From contig NZ_CP132360.1 of assembly GCF_030758955.1 (NCBI RefSeq), positions 2,576,717 through 2,640,716 on the forward strand: 64,000 nucleotides of DNA, written 5' to 3'. The notes under the pieces were generated by a model. It saw nothing but the letters and a program-made list of their open reading frames with translations, ran no database searches and was not told the origin of the DNA. Below, piece by piece: positions 44,314-52,810 of this stretch. The number at the start of each line of letters is the position of its first letter. The first letter of the stretch is position 1. This DNA is from Agrococcus beijingensis (lineage in GTDB: Bacteria; Actinomycetota; Actinomycetes; Actinomycetales; Microbacteriaceae). Made by a program: the position numbers and the translations under genes.

Positions 44314-44348
44314 CCCGCACGACCCGGCTGGCCTAACCTGGAGGCACC

Positions 44349-44705
44349 ATGGATGCGAACCGCTACGGCCCCACCTTCCAGCGCAATGCGCTGGCCCCCG
44401 GCATCCTCGGCGCGCTGGCGCTGATCATCGCGCAGCTGCTGTTCGACACCGTCTGGTTCGAGACGCTGCGCTTCGTGATCGCCGTGCTGGCGCTGATCGT
44501 CGCTTGGTTCGCGCTGCAGGCGAAGCATTGGTGGTGGATCCCGCCGATGCTGGCGATCGCGGTCGCCTGGAACCCGGTGCTGCCGTTCGACTTCTCGGGC
44601 CCGGTCTGGGTCGGCGCGCACTGGGTCGCCGCGCTCGTCTTCCTCGCGGCGGGCATGCTCATCAAGGCTCCGCGCGTCGACGAGCGCGCCGACCGCGGCC
44701 GCTGA
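44349..44705 (+). CDS. Small four-helix membrane protein (DUF6804-like)
   Basis: 118 residues. Four hydrophobic helices: ILGALALIIAQLLF, FVIAVLALIVAWFAL, IPPMLAIAVAWNPVLPF and HWVAALVFLAAGMLI, with the KHWWWIPPMLAIAVAWNPVLP block. This resembles small membrane proteins of Microbacteriaceae annotated DUF6804 (recalled, not checked). No function known. Confidence 0.7.
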   Translation: MDANRYGPTFQRNALAPGILGALALIIAQLLFDTVWFETLRFVIAVLALIVAWFALQAKHWWWIPPMLAIAVAWNPVLPFDFSGPVWVGAHWVAALVFLAAGMLIKAPRVDERADRGR

Positions 44706-44825
44706 CCCGACGAGGCTCGCACCCGGCAACACCGTCGACGCGAATCGACCCCGTGCGCGGCGGCTGATCCAGGCGTAGCGTTCGATCGAGCAGCGACATG
44801 CGCGCCGCTGCACCGAGGAGCCGCC

Positions 44826-44999
44826 ATGCGCACCGCATTCCGCGCCGCCGCAGCAGCCGTCGTGCTGTCGTTCGTCGTCGCGACGGGGGGCTGCGGTGCC
44901 GGGGGCGGCGGCGGCAGCAGCCCGGGCGGCGGCTACGTCATCAGCCCCTGGCTGGCCGTCGGCGACGCCGCGCAGGTCATCGCCTCGGGCGACCGCTGA
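44826..44999 (+). CDS. Mini-lipoprotein, 57 aa
   Basis: ATG 44826 behind GAGGAGCCGCC. Signal peptide with a hydrophobic core (AAAAVVLSFVVAT) and a lipobox-like ATGGC with Cys about 21. A run of Gly follows, then a short tail ending VIASGDR. Below common gene-calling limits. Function unknown. Confidence 0.6.
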   Translation: MRTAFRAAAAAVVLSFVVATGGCGAGGGGGSSPGGGYVISPWLAVGDAAQVIASGDR

Positions 45000-45157
45000 C
45001 CCGTCTTCCACCGCAGCGCGCCGCGGGCCGGCGACGCCGCACCAGGCGGGCGGATGCGGTCCCAGGCCAGGCGCGCGCGGCACGGGAGCGCCGCTCGGGA
45101 ACGCGACGCCACGCATCCGCTCGCCCCCGCAGTCGAGGCCCCACCGCACCCTAGGCT

Positions 45158-46366
45158 GTGCTGGTGCGCACGTACGGTGAGGTCCTCAGGGTTCCGGGGC
45201 TCGCGCGCATCATCATCGCCCAGCTGCTCGCCCGCTTCCCTGCGGGCATGTACTCGCTGGGCATCCTGCTGCACATGGAGCACCAGCACGGCTCCTACAC
45301 GGCCGCCGGTCTCGTGCTCGCGGCCTTCTCGGTGGGCATGGCGCTCGCCGGCCCGTTCGTCTCGCGGCTGATGAGCCGCTTCGGCACCGTGCAGGTGCTG
45401 GCCGTCACGACGCTCGTGTCGGTGACGTCGCTGCTGGCGATGGCGACGTTCGCCGTGCCGCTCTACGTCGACGTCATCGCCGGCGTCATCGCGGGCGCGG
45501 CCATGCCGCCGGTGACGCCGACGGTGCGCACGCTCTATCCGCGGATGGTGCCGCAGCGCCTGCTCTCGCCGCTCTTCTCGCTCGACGCTGCGCTGCAGGA
45601 GCTCATCTGGGTGTTCGGCCCGGTGCTGCTGACGCTGCTCGTGTCGCTGCTGGGCACCGGCCCGACGATGCTCGTGACGATCGGCATCCAGTTCTTCGGC
45701 GCGCTCTTCTTCATGATCTCGCCCGAGGTGCGGCGCCTGCGCATCCCGCCGACCACCCGCAAGCTGGGCCGGGTGCTGCGCAAGCCGCCGGTGCTGCTGT
45801 CGGTGGTCGTGTCGGCGATGTTCATCGGCGGCTTCTCGGCCGTCGAGGCGGGCGTGGTCGCGACCTTCGGCGAGGGCGCGCTCGAGGCGGGCCTGGTGCT
45901 CGCGATCTCGGCGCTCGGCTCGCTGGTGGGCGGCTTCACGGTCGGCAGTCGCGGCCTCGCGCCGTGGTCGCTCGCGATCCGCCTCGCGATCGTGCTGCTC
46001 GGCATGGCGATCGCGCTGCCGATGACCGAGGTCGTCGGCCTCTCGGTCGCGCTCTTCATCGCGGGCCTCGGCACGGCGCCCGCGCTCGCCGCGTTCAGCG
46101 TGATCATCGCGTCGACGGTGAAGTTCGCCGACACCCCCGAGGCCTACGCCTGGATCGGCACCGGCCAGCTGCTCGGCGCCGCCGTCGGCTCGGCGATCGC
46201 CGGCGTCTCGATCGACGCGATCGGCGGCGTCGGCGGCGTCTGGGTGGCGGTCGTCATGGTGACGCTCGCGACCCTCATCGCGGCGATCTTCCGCCGCCAC
46301 CAGCCCGACATGCGCCACGGCATCTCCGACCCGCCCGACACGGCGCCGGTCGAGCTGCCGCGCTGA
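45158..46366 (+). CDS. MFS transporter
   Basis: 402 residues, GTG 45158 (or GTG 45164). Twelve helices. Begins VPGLARIIIAQLLARFPAGM, with loop SRLMSRFGTVQVLAVTTLV and PTVRTLYPRMVPQRLLSPLF, the pattern of a group of actinobacterial MFS proteins of unknown substrate. The C-terminus is a short soluble tail. No regulator is adjacent. Confidence 0.87.
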   Translation: MLVRTYGEVLRVPGLARIIIAQLLARFPAGMYSLGILLHMEHQHGSYTAAGLVLAAFSVGMALAGPFVSRLMSRFGTVQVLAVTTLVSVTSLLAMATFAVPLYVDVIAGVIAGAAMPPVTPTVRTLYPRMVPQRLLSPLFSLDAALQELIWVFGPVLLTLLVSLLGTGPTMLVTIGIQFFGALFFMISPEVRRLRIPPTTRKLGRVLRKPPVLLSVVVSAMFIGGFSAVEAGVVATFGEGALEAGLVLAISALGSLVGGFTVGSRGLAPWSLAIRLAIVLLGMAIALPMTEVVGLSVALFIAGLGTAPALAAFSVIIASTVKFADTPEAYAWIGTGQLLGAAVGSAIAGVSIDAIGGVGGVWVAVVMVTLATLIAAIFRRHQPDMRHGISDPPDTAPVELPR

Positions 46367-46389
46367 GTCGCGGCGCCGCCCGCGCTTGA

Positions 46390-46448
46390 CAGATGTAGGG
46401 CCAACGGCCGCAAAGCGACGCCCATTCCGGCCACTGGCCCTACATCTG
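46390..46448. repeat. Inverted repeat with perfect 14-bp arms
   Basis: CAGATGTAGGGCCA (46390-46403) and its complement (46435-46448), spacer 31 bases containing a weak inner GGCCG/CGGCC stem. Same overall size (59 bp) as the dyad at 8776-8834. Lies between the MFS gene and the PNPOx-like gene. Confidence 0.75.
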
Positions 46449-46546
46449 CGGATGCATCGGGCGACGCTGGGCGGGAACGTTGCGGATGCGCTGGGCACCG
46501 CCGGGCGGGCACGTCGCGAAGGGCGCGGCGGGCGTAGCGTGGCGGC

Positions 46547-47107
46547 ATGACCGAGCTCCGCGAGCGGCTGCGTGCGCTACCCACGTTCCCCGACGCCCTG
46601 CCGCACCTCGACGCCGAAAGCGTGCCGACGCATCCGCTCGCGCTCTTCACCGAGTGGCTCGACGACGCCATCGCGGCGGGCGAGCGGCAGCCGAACGCCT
46701 TCGCGCTGAGCACGATCGGCGAGGGCGGCGCTCCGGCCAGCCGCACGCTGATCGTCAAGGACGTCGACGAGCGCGGCCTGCACTTCTCGTCGCATCGCGG
46801 CTCGCGCAAGGGCGTGCAGCTGGCGGCGAATCCGGTGGCGACGGCGCTGTTCTTCTGGCGCGCGCTCGGGCGCCAGGTCGAGGTGACGGGCGAGGTGACC
46901 GATCTGGGGGCGGATGCGTCTGCCGCAGACTGGCGGGAGCGCCCCAACTTCGCCGGTCAGCCGAACCCGGAGTGGGTGCTGTGGGCGCTGCAGCCGAGCC
47001 GGTTCGAGTTCCTGCAGGCGACGCACGACCGCCGCCACGTGCGGGTCGAGTACCTGCGCGGCGAGGCAGGCTGGACGCACGGCCAGCCGACGACGCCCGC
47101 CGGCTGA
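46547..47107 (+). CDS. Pyridoxamine 5'-phosphate oxidase-family flavoprotein
   Basis: 186 residues. PNPOx split-barrel landmarks: NAFALSTIGEGGAPASRTLIVKD, FSSHRGSRKGVQLAANPVAT, FFWRALGRQVEVTGEV, and a C-terminal VEYLRGEAGWTHG. The Arg and Ser residues expected around FMN are present. True PdxH proteins are about 215-230 residues and end RLAP; this shorter protein ends differently, so it may act on another small substrate. Confidence 0.82.
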   Translation: MTELRERLRALPTFPDALPHLDAESVPTHPLALFTEWLDDAIAAGERQPNAFALSTIGEGGAPASRTLIVKDVDERGLHFSSHRGSRKGVQLAANPVATALFFWRALGRQVEVTGEVTDLGADASAADWRERPNFAGQPNPEWVLWALQPSRFEFLQATHDRRHVRVEYLRGEAGWTHGQPTTPAG

Positions 47108-47160
47108 GCGAGCCAGTGTCACCACTGGCGCGACCAAGAATTTCGTCATACATTATTCGC

Positions 47161-47421
47161 ATGAGCAGTCAAGAGTCGATCAACGGCGTCCCCGTCACCG
47201 AGGAGCAGATCGCCGCGTGGGCATCCGAAGCCGAGGCGGGGTACGACGCAGCGGCGCTGAAGCAAAGGGGCCGGGGCCGTCCCGGCCGCGGGGCCCAGCC
47301 CTCGCAGGTGGTCGCGATCCGACTGACGCCCGAGGAGATCGCCCGAGTCGATGCCCGGGCGGCCCAGGCTCAGCAGTCTCGTTCGGAGTACATCCGCAAG
47401 CTGCTGGCGTCAGCAGCGTGA
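47161..47421 (+). CDS. Ribbon-helix-helix antitoxin
   Basis: 86 residues from ATG 47161. The C-terminal RHH domain is plain: VVAIRLTPEEIARVDARAA followed by QSRSEYIRKLLAS. The N-terminal half (EEQIAAWASEAEAGYD) matches the toxin-binding arm seen in CopG/BrnA-like antitoxins. Its TGA overlaps the GTG of the next gene. Likely represses its own promoter (AT-rich ATACATTATTCGC just upstream). Confidence 0.82.
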   Translation: MSSQESINGVPVTEEQIAAWASEAEAGYDAAALKQRGRGRPGRGAQPSQVVAIRLTPEEIARVDARAAQAQQSRSEYIRKLLASAA

Positions 47422-47657
47422 GGGTTCACGATTCCGCGCGCAAGCACGGAGTCGCTCCTGAAGACGCGATTCAGGCGGCGAGGTGGCCGCTTTGGGTCGA
47501 AGACCTCGATGAGGAGAACCCCTCCAGACAGCTTCGGCTGGGCTTCGACACCAGACAACGACTGCTGGAGACGGTGGTGCTGACGTTCGACAGCGGCAAC
47601 GAGCTGATCATCCACGCGATGAAGGCACGGCCGCAGATGCTCGACCTGCTGCCCTAG
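47418..47657 (+). CDS. BrnT-like toxin
   Basis: 79 residues, GTG 47418 inside the antitoxin stop. The pattern ARKHGVAPEDAIQA, then DEENPSRQLRLGFDTRQRLLE and ELIIHAMKARPQMLDLL follows the BrnT/RelE-fold layout (RKHGV near the start, HAMKAR near the end where BrnT has SARKA). BrnT proteins are ribonucleases that stop translation. The coupled two-gene layout with an RHH antitoxin supports the call; catalytic residues were not verified. Confidence 0.7.
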   Translation: MRVHDSARKHGVAPEDAIQAARWPLWVEDLDEENPSRQLRLGFDTRQRLLETVVLTFDSGNELIIHAMKARPQMLDLLP

Positions 47658-47767
47658 ACGTGAGCGCCGTGGTGGCGATGCGGCTGGCGCATGCTGACGC
47701 GCTCAACGCTAAGGGCAGACGCGGACCTTGGAGGCGTCTCCTCTCCCGCGTTCCGCGCCAGGAGCCG

Positions 47768-48622
47768 TCAGCGCGCCCCGACCTCGCCCACCAGCGCCTC
47801 GAGCGTCGGCAGCGGGTCGTCGCTGGCGGGCAGCACCTGCACGCACACGTGGTCGGCGCCGGCATCGAGGTGGGCGTGCACAGCGGCGGCCAGCTGCGCG
47901 GGCGTGCCGTGCGGCGCGAGCGCGTCGACGGCGGCATCCGTCGCCCCGTCGTCGAGCTCGGCGGCGGTGAAGCCGTGCGACTCGAGCGTGCGGCGGTAGT
48001 TCGAGAGCGCCAGGTAGCGATCGAGGAAGCGGCGCGCAGACGCGCGAGCGACCGACGCATCCGTGCCGGGCACGATCCGCTGCTCGGGGGCGATCAGCGG
48101 CCCCGAGCCCAGGATGTCGCGGGCGAAGCGGGTGTGCGCGGGGGTCGTCATGTAGGGGTGCGTGCCGGCGGCGCGCTCCGCCGCCAGCCGCAGCGTGCGC
48201 GGCCCGAGCGCCGAGATCACGCGACGCGAGGCGGGCACACCCTCGGCGTCGAGCGTGTCGAGGTAGTCGACGAGCGCCGCGAACGGCTTCTGATAACGGT
48301 CGCCGAGCGCCTCGCGGTGCCCGATGCCGACACCGAGCAGGAACCGGCCGGGGTGCACGCGCTCGAGCCGGTGGAACGAGGCGGCGACCTCGACGGCCGG
48401 CGCCGTCCAGATGTTCACGATGCCGGTAGCGACCGTCACGTGCTCGGTCGCGTCGAGCAGCTGCTCGGCGAGCGCCAGGTCGGCTGCGGGGGATCCGCCG
48501 ATCCAGATCGTGCCGTAGCCCAGCCGCTCGACCGTGCCGGCCAGCTCCGGCGTCAGCAGCCCACCTCCGCGCCAGAAGCCGAGGCGACCGAGGTCGGGGG
48601 TGTCAGGAGCGGTGGAGGCCAT
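47768..48622 (-). CDS. LLM-class F420-dependent oxidoreductase
   Basis: 284 residues. TIM-barrel LLM landmarks: GRLGFWRGGGLLTPELAG, YGTIWIGGSPAADLAL, TVATGIVNIWTAPAVEVAA, FLLGVGIGHREALG, and near the end HVCVQVLPASDDPLP. It resembles the TIGR03620 group, which uses F420. Acts on an unknown substrate in the cytoplasm. Divergent from the TetR gene. Confidence 0.86.
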   Translation of the reverse strand: MASTAPDTPDLGRLGFWRGGGLLTPELAGTVERLGYGTIWIGGSPAADLALAEQLLDATEHVTVATGIVNIWTAPAVEVAASFHRLERVHPGRFLLGVGIGHREALGDRYQKPFAALVDYLDTLDAEGVPASRRVISALGPRTLRLAAERAAGTHPYMTTPAHTRFARDILGSGPLIAPEQRIVPGTDASVARASARRFLDRYLALSNYRRTLESHGFTAAELDDGATDAAVDALAPHGTPAQLAAAVHAHLDAGADHVCVQVLPASDDPLPTLEALVGEVGAR

Positions 48623-48744
48623 CGGGGTTTCCCATCGAGTGCAGCGGTCAGGACACGGCCCACGCTATCGAGCGGCGAACCTGCGTCAGCCCGCCACACG
48701 CAGCTCCGCGTCGCGCCCGCACGCACCGACCAGCCAGCAACGCA

Positions 48745-48771
48745 GAAGCCCACGCGCTTGGCGTGGGCTTC
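48745..48771. terminator. Strong symmetric hairpin
   Basis: Perfect 11-bp arms 48745-48755 and 48761-48771 with a 5-base loop. It lies in the 328-bp divergent gap between an LLM gene and a TetR gene, where a terminator is unexpected. The rest of the gap shows nothing but a short AT-rich patch (about 48818-48830) that may be a promoter. Confidence 0.5.
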
Positions 48772-48950
48772 TCGAATCGGCGCGCCGGGGGCTGTTTCAC
48801 TACTCGCTACCAGTGATCAGGATATATCCCAGCGGCAATCACGCGCAGCAAGCCGCGGTGTCACCCACCGCATCAGCACCGCGCCCCGAAGCCCCCGGCC
48901 CATCCCCGATAGCCTCAACACCGTGCCCCCGACGACTCACCAGTGACCCC

Positions 48951-49910
48951 GTGACCGACCCGACCGAGCCTCCCGCCCCCGATCTGCCGCACGCCCACGC
49001 CCTCACGTGGGGCGTTGCCGAGCTGCCGCACCGCGGCCCGAAGCGCGAGCTGAGCACGGAGCGCATCGTCGAGGCGGCCATCGAGCTGGCCGACGCCGAC
49101 GGGCTCGACGCGGTCAGCATGGGCAAGGTGGCGGCGAGCCTGGGCGCGGCGCCGATGAGCCTCTACCGCTACGTCACCGGCAAGGACGACCTGCTGCTGC
49201 TCATGTTCGACGCGGCCAGCGAGGTGACGGTGCCGGGCGCGGGCACCACCTGGCGCGAGCGGCTGCGCGAGTGGGCGACGTTCGTGCGAGCGACGTACGA
49301 CGCGCACCCGTGGATGGCCGACCTGCCGCCGAGCTCCACCCCGACCACCCCCAACCGACTGGCGATCTTCGAATCCGGGCTCGCGGCGCTCGAGGACGTG
49401 TCGATGCCCGACCGCACCAAGATGACGGCGCTGCTGCTGCTGGTCGGCTACATCGGCCTCTACGCGAAGGCGTCGAGCAACGCGCACGTCGACGACGCGG
49501 TGCGGATGGCGCTGCCCGAGCTGGTCACCGACGAGCGGTTCCCGCTGCTGGCGCCGGCGGTGCGCGCGGGCGTGTTCGAGCGCCGCGACGACGACCTCGA
49601 CCGGGGCTTCAGCTTCGGACTGTCGCGGCTGTTCGACGGCATCGAGCGCTGGCTCGAGCGCACCGAGCCCGACGTCGAGGTCGACCGCCTGCCCGCCTCG
49701 ATCGTGAACGACAAGGCCGTGCGCGAGGCGGCGAAGCTCGTCGAGAAGGCGCGCATCGAGCTGCGGCAGGCCGAGGCAAAGGCGGCGGATGCGTTGGGCA
49801 AGGCCACCGAGCGCCTCAAGGCCGCGCAGGCCAAGACCGAGGCTGCCGAGGCGAGGGCCGCCGCGAAGGCAGAGCTGAAGGCCGCGAAGCAGGCGATCAA
49901 AAAGGTCTGA
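48951..49910 (+). CDS. TetR-family regulator with coiled-coil C-terminal tail
   Basis: 319 residues from GTG 48951. HTH region LSTERIVEAAIELADADGL, then VSMGKVAASLGAAPMSLYRY. The ligand domain is of the TetR_C_33 type (WRERLREWATFVRATYDAHP, PTTPNRLAIFESGLAAL). Unusual is a C-terminal extension of about 75 residues made of Ala, Lys and Glu heptads (EAAKLVEKARIELRQAEAKA onward), a probable long coiled coil with a basic end. TetR proteins are usually 190-240 residues. Confidence 0.88.
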   Translation: MTDPTEPPAPDLPHAHALTWGVAELPHRGPKRELSTERIVEAAIELADADGLDAVSMGKVAASLGAAPMSLYRYVTGKDDLLLLMFDAASEVTVPGAGTTWRERLREWATFVRATYDAHPWMADLPPSSTPTTPNRLAIFESGLAALEDVSMPDRTKMTALLLLVGYIGLYAKASSNAHVDDAVRMALPELVTDERFPLLAPAVRAGVFERRDDDLDRGFSFGLSRLFDGIERWLERTEPDVEVDRLPASIVNDKAVREAAKLVEKARIELRQAEAKAADALGKATERLKAAQAKTEAAEARAAAKAELKAAKQAIKKV

Positions 49911-49920
49911 CGGCTTCCGG

Positions 49921-50124
49921 TCAGGCGCTCTGCTTCGCCAGCTCGACGATCCAGGCGGCCGTTTCGACGCCCCGCCGCCTGTCGGCCACGACGCGTGTTC
50001 GCGCCGCCGCGATCCGCTCCCCTTCGGTGACGATGCGCCCGGTCCGCAGGGAGCGGTAGAGCTTGGGCTGCACCGGCACCGGTGTGGCGCCGGCGGTCGC
50101 GTCGTTCTGCAGCAGTTCAGCCAT
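49921..50124 (-). CDS. Hypothetical small protein, 67 aa
   Basis: ATG 50124 behind GGAGGCGATC. Soluble and slightly basic; includes PKLYRSLRTGRIVTEGERIA and ends AAWIVELAKQSA. No signal peptide or Cys. Convergent with the TetR gene. No family recognised. Confidence 0.6.
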   Translation of the reverse strand: MAELLQNDATAGATPVPVQPKLYRSLRTGRIVTEGERIAAARTRVVADRRRGVETAAWIVELAKQSA

Positions 50125-50284
50125 GATCGCCTCCTGCGAGCATTGTGCCTGCGCTCGAGCGACGCGTCGAGCCTGGTGCTTCCGCATCGGTTCTCGCCGC
50201 CTGGGTCGAAAGCAGCACCCCTGACGCCCGACTCCCCCGAAAGGTTGGGCTGTGTTCCCGTTGGCCGAGAGCCACAGTGGAACC

Positions 50285-51280
50285 ATGACCCGCAGACTCC
50301 TCTCGATGGCCGGCATCGTCGTCGCCGGCACCGTGCTCCTCACCGGCTGCGGCGCGCTCGGCGCCGCCTCCGAGTCGCCCGCGGGCCCGGCGGTCGGCCA
50401 GCCGCTGCCCGACATCGGCCAGCCCGACATCGGCCAGCCCGAGTCGGCACCGCAGCCCGGCTTCGGCGGCTCCGAGGGCGGCGACACGGGCGGCCAGCCC
50501 GGCGTCGACGTGCCCCAGCAGGATGCCGACGGCGAAGAGGTCATCGTGCAGGGCAGCGTCGCGATGCAGGTGGCCGATCCGATCGAGATGGCGGATGCGG
50601 TCGCCGACGCCGCGGCGGCGCGTGACGGTTCGATCGACCGCCGTTCCGAGGGCGCGTCGACCGACTTCCAGCCGGCGTGGGCGATGCTCACGGTGCGCGT
50701 GCCGACGGTCGATGTCGAGGGCTTCCTCGATGCGCTGCGCGGCCTCGCCGACCTCTCCTCGGTCGACGTCAGCGAGCAGCGCGTGGGCGCGCAGGTGCGC
50801 GATCTGGAGGTGCGCGTGAACGCCGCGCGCGCATCCGTCGACCGCCTCACCGAGCTGCTCGCGACGGCCGCCGACACCGAGACGCTGCTCGAGGTCGAGG
50901 CGCAGCTGACCGAGCGCACGAGCGAGCTCGAGCAGCTGCTGTCGCAGCAGCGCTCGCTCGCCGACCAGGTGGCGATGTCGACGATCGAGGTGCAGATCCG
51001 CTCGACGACGGTCGACGGCCCGACGGGCACGCCGACCTTCTGGGACGGCCTGATCGCCGGCTGGAACGCCTTCCTCGCCTGGGGCGCCACGTTCCTCTTC
51101 GGCCTCGGCCAGTCGATCCCGGCGCTGGTCGTGCTGGCCGTGCTCGCGCTGGTCGTCTGGCTCATCGTGCGCCGCATCATGCAGCGGATGCCGTCGCCCA
51201 CCACACCGCCGCAGGGCGCGGTGGTCGTCAACCCGGTCACGACCCCGACCCCGGCTGCAGCAACCCAGTCGACCGAGTGA
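50285..51280 (+). CDS. DUF4349 lipoprotein
   Basis: 331 residues. The signal peptide has a lipobox at Cys about 22 (VLLTGC). A repeat-rich linker (PDIGQPDIGQPES) follows. The DUF4349 domain has paired strands (VIVQGSVAMQVADP, WAMLTVRVPTVDVEGFLDAL), then a long coiled coil (LEVRVNAARASVDRLTELL, EVEAQLTERTSELEQLLSQ). One C-terminal membrane helix and a cytosolic tail close it. Anchored at both ends of the molecule. Function in the family is unknown. Confidence 0.88.
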   Translation: MTRRLLSMAGIVVAGTVLLTGCGALGAASESPAGPAVGQPLPDIGQPDIGQPESAPQPGFGGSEGGDTGGQPGVDVPQQDADGEEVIVQGSVAMQVADPIEMADAVADAAAARDGSIDRRSEGASTDFQPAWAMLTVRVPTVDVEGFLDALRGLADLSSVDVSEQRVGAQVRDLEVRVNAARASVDRLTELLATAADTETLLEVEAQLTERTSELEQLLSQQRSLADQVAMSTIEVQIRSTTVDGPTGTPTFWDGLIAGWNAFLAWGATFLFGLGQSIPALVVLAVLALVVWLIVRRIMQRMPSPTTPPQGAVVVNPVTTPTPAAATQSTE

Positions 51281-51371
51281 CGAGGGCATGGCCCAAACAC
51301 CTTCCACCAAAGGTTGAACCTCTGCTGTACCCTGAGCGAGGTTCCCCAGCCCCACCGTCACGAGGTCTCCG

Positions 51372-52703
51372 TTGCGCCGCTTCCTGCTCTCTGCCCTGCT
51401 TGCGCTCGGCGCCGCCTCCGTGCTGGTGGTCGCGCCCGCGACGCCGGCCGCCAACTCGCCGGCCGCCAACTCCTCCACCGACATCGCCGAGACGCAGGAG
51501 GCCCACTTCGCCGTCATCGACGCGATCGGCAACTGGGATGCCCTGGCGCCCGTCTCGCAGATCGGCTCCATCTCGGGCGATCCAGTCGCGGGCACCATCA
51601 GCATCGGCTGGGTCGGCTTCGTGCCGAGCGAGATCCAGCAGATCGCCGACGAGGCCGCCACCCGGGGCATCGACGTCACCTTCGTGCCGCAGGAGTCGAG
51701 CGAGGCCGAGCTGCTCGAGCTCGCGCAGGGCCTGGCCGCATCGATGCCGGTCGAGGGCGCCTTCGCGATCGGCATCGGCGCCGACACGCTCTCGGTCGAG
51801 GTGCCCACCGCCGAGGCGGCCGAGGCGGCCGACACCGAGCCGATCCCGCTCGAGGGCGAGGTGCTCGAGGTGATCGACGAGACCGAGCAGGCAGCCGCAG
51901 AGATCGGGGCCACCGTCACCGTCGAAGAGACCGACTCAGTGCCCACCACCACCGCGGCCGTCGCCACCGACTTCGCCCAGGGCGCCCAGCCGAACACCGG
52001 ACTCAGCACCGCCCGCACGAACGACACATCCGTCCTCTCGGGCGGCGCCCGCGTGCAGACGCAGTTCCTCAACGGCGCGTGGACCAGCTGCACCTCGGGC
52101 TTCTCTGGCTTCTACGGCCACCGCCCGGTGATCGTGACGGCCGCGCACTGCAGCGACTACGCCGACGACCGCGGCGTGCGCAACAACGCCGGTGTGCGCA
52201 TCGGCACGAGCGACCTGGTCGCCGAGCTCAACGACGGCCCGACCTCGTACGACCTGGGCGTCATCGCCGCCCCGTACGACACCCGCACGCTCCCCCGCAT
52301 CTACACGGGCGACACCTCGACGATCAACATCACCGGCACGCAGACCACCTGGCCGCCGGCCGGCTACCGGCTCTGCTCGTCGGGCCAGGTCACCGGCTGG
52401 AAGTGCGACCTGATCGCCGCCGAGTCGTACGTCACCTGCTACTCGACGCCGCGCGGCAACAGCGAGTGCATGAACGTGCAGCTGGTCAACTCCACCGGCA
52501 CGAGGGCCTTCTGCCTGGGCGACTCGGGCGGCCCGGTCGTCGGCCTGCCCACCGCCGAGGGCGCGCGGGCGGTCGGCGTGGTCTCGGGGCTCCGCAGCCC
52601 GCTGGTCGGCAGCTGCTCGACCCGCGGCCTGATCGCGCCGATGTCGCAGCTCATGTCGACGGTGCCGGGCCTGCAGCTGCACACCGTGCAGACCGCCCCG
52701 TAG
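51372..52703 (+). CDS. Secreted trypsin-like serine protease (S1 family)
   Basis: 443 residues from TTG 51372. Signal peptide (FLLSALLALGAASVLVVAPA), then a propeptide-like N-terminal domain of about 190 residues. The S1 protease domain carries the catalytic triad His259 (TAAHCS), Asp294 (SYDLGV) and Ser385 (LGDSGGPV). Cys pairs (about 242/260, 352-380 region) would form disulfides. Layout resembles actinobacterial alpha-lytic/streptogrisin-type zymogens. Acts outside the cell. Monocistronic. Confidence 0.9.
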   Translation: MRRFLLSALLALGAASVLVVAPATPAANSPAANSSTDIAETQEAHFAVIDAIGNWDALAPVSQIGSISGDPVAGTISIGWVGFVPSEIQQIADEAATRGIDVTFVPQESSEAELLELAQGLAASMPVEGAFAIGIGADTLSVEVPTAEAAEAADTEPIPLEGEVLEVIDETEQAAAEIGATVTVEETDSVPTTTAAVATDFAQGAQPNTGLSTARTNDTSVLSGGARVQTQFLNGAWTSCTSGFSGFYGHRPVIVTAAHCSDYADDRGVRNNAGVRIGTSDLVAELNDGPTSYDLGVIAAPYDTRTLPRIYTGDTSTINITGTQTTWPPAGYRLCSSGQVTGWKCDLIAAESYVTCYSTPRGNSECMNVQLVNSTGTRAFCLGDSGGPVVGLPTAEGARAVGVVSGLRSPLVGSCSTRGLIAPMSQLMSTVPGLQLHTVQTAP

Positions 52704-52707
52704 CCCG

Positions 52708-52735
52708 AGGCAACAGGCAACAGGCAACAGGCAAG
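52708..52735. repeat. 7-bp microsatellite, four units
   Basis: AGGCAAC three times then AGGCAAG, starting 5 bases after the protease stop. Non-coding, prone to slippage. Confidence 0.85.
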
Positions 52736-52810
52736 GCCAAGGCCCCAGCGCGCAAGGCCACACCCCACACCCGTAGCCACCACCCAGCCACCCCGTGCAG
52801 ACTGGGCCGC

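Noticed and set aside
43605..45149. 514-codon minus-strand frame containing 39-residue repeats
   Set aside because: It crosses the hrpA 3' end and two opposite-strand genes, and the open frame through the array follows from the 117-bp period. No start with a ribosome site.
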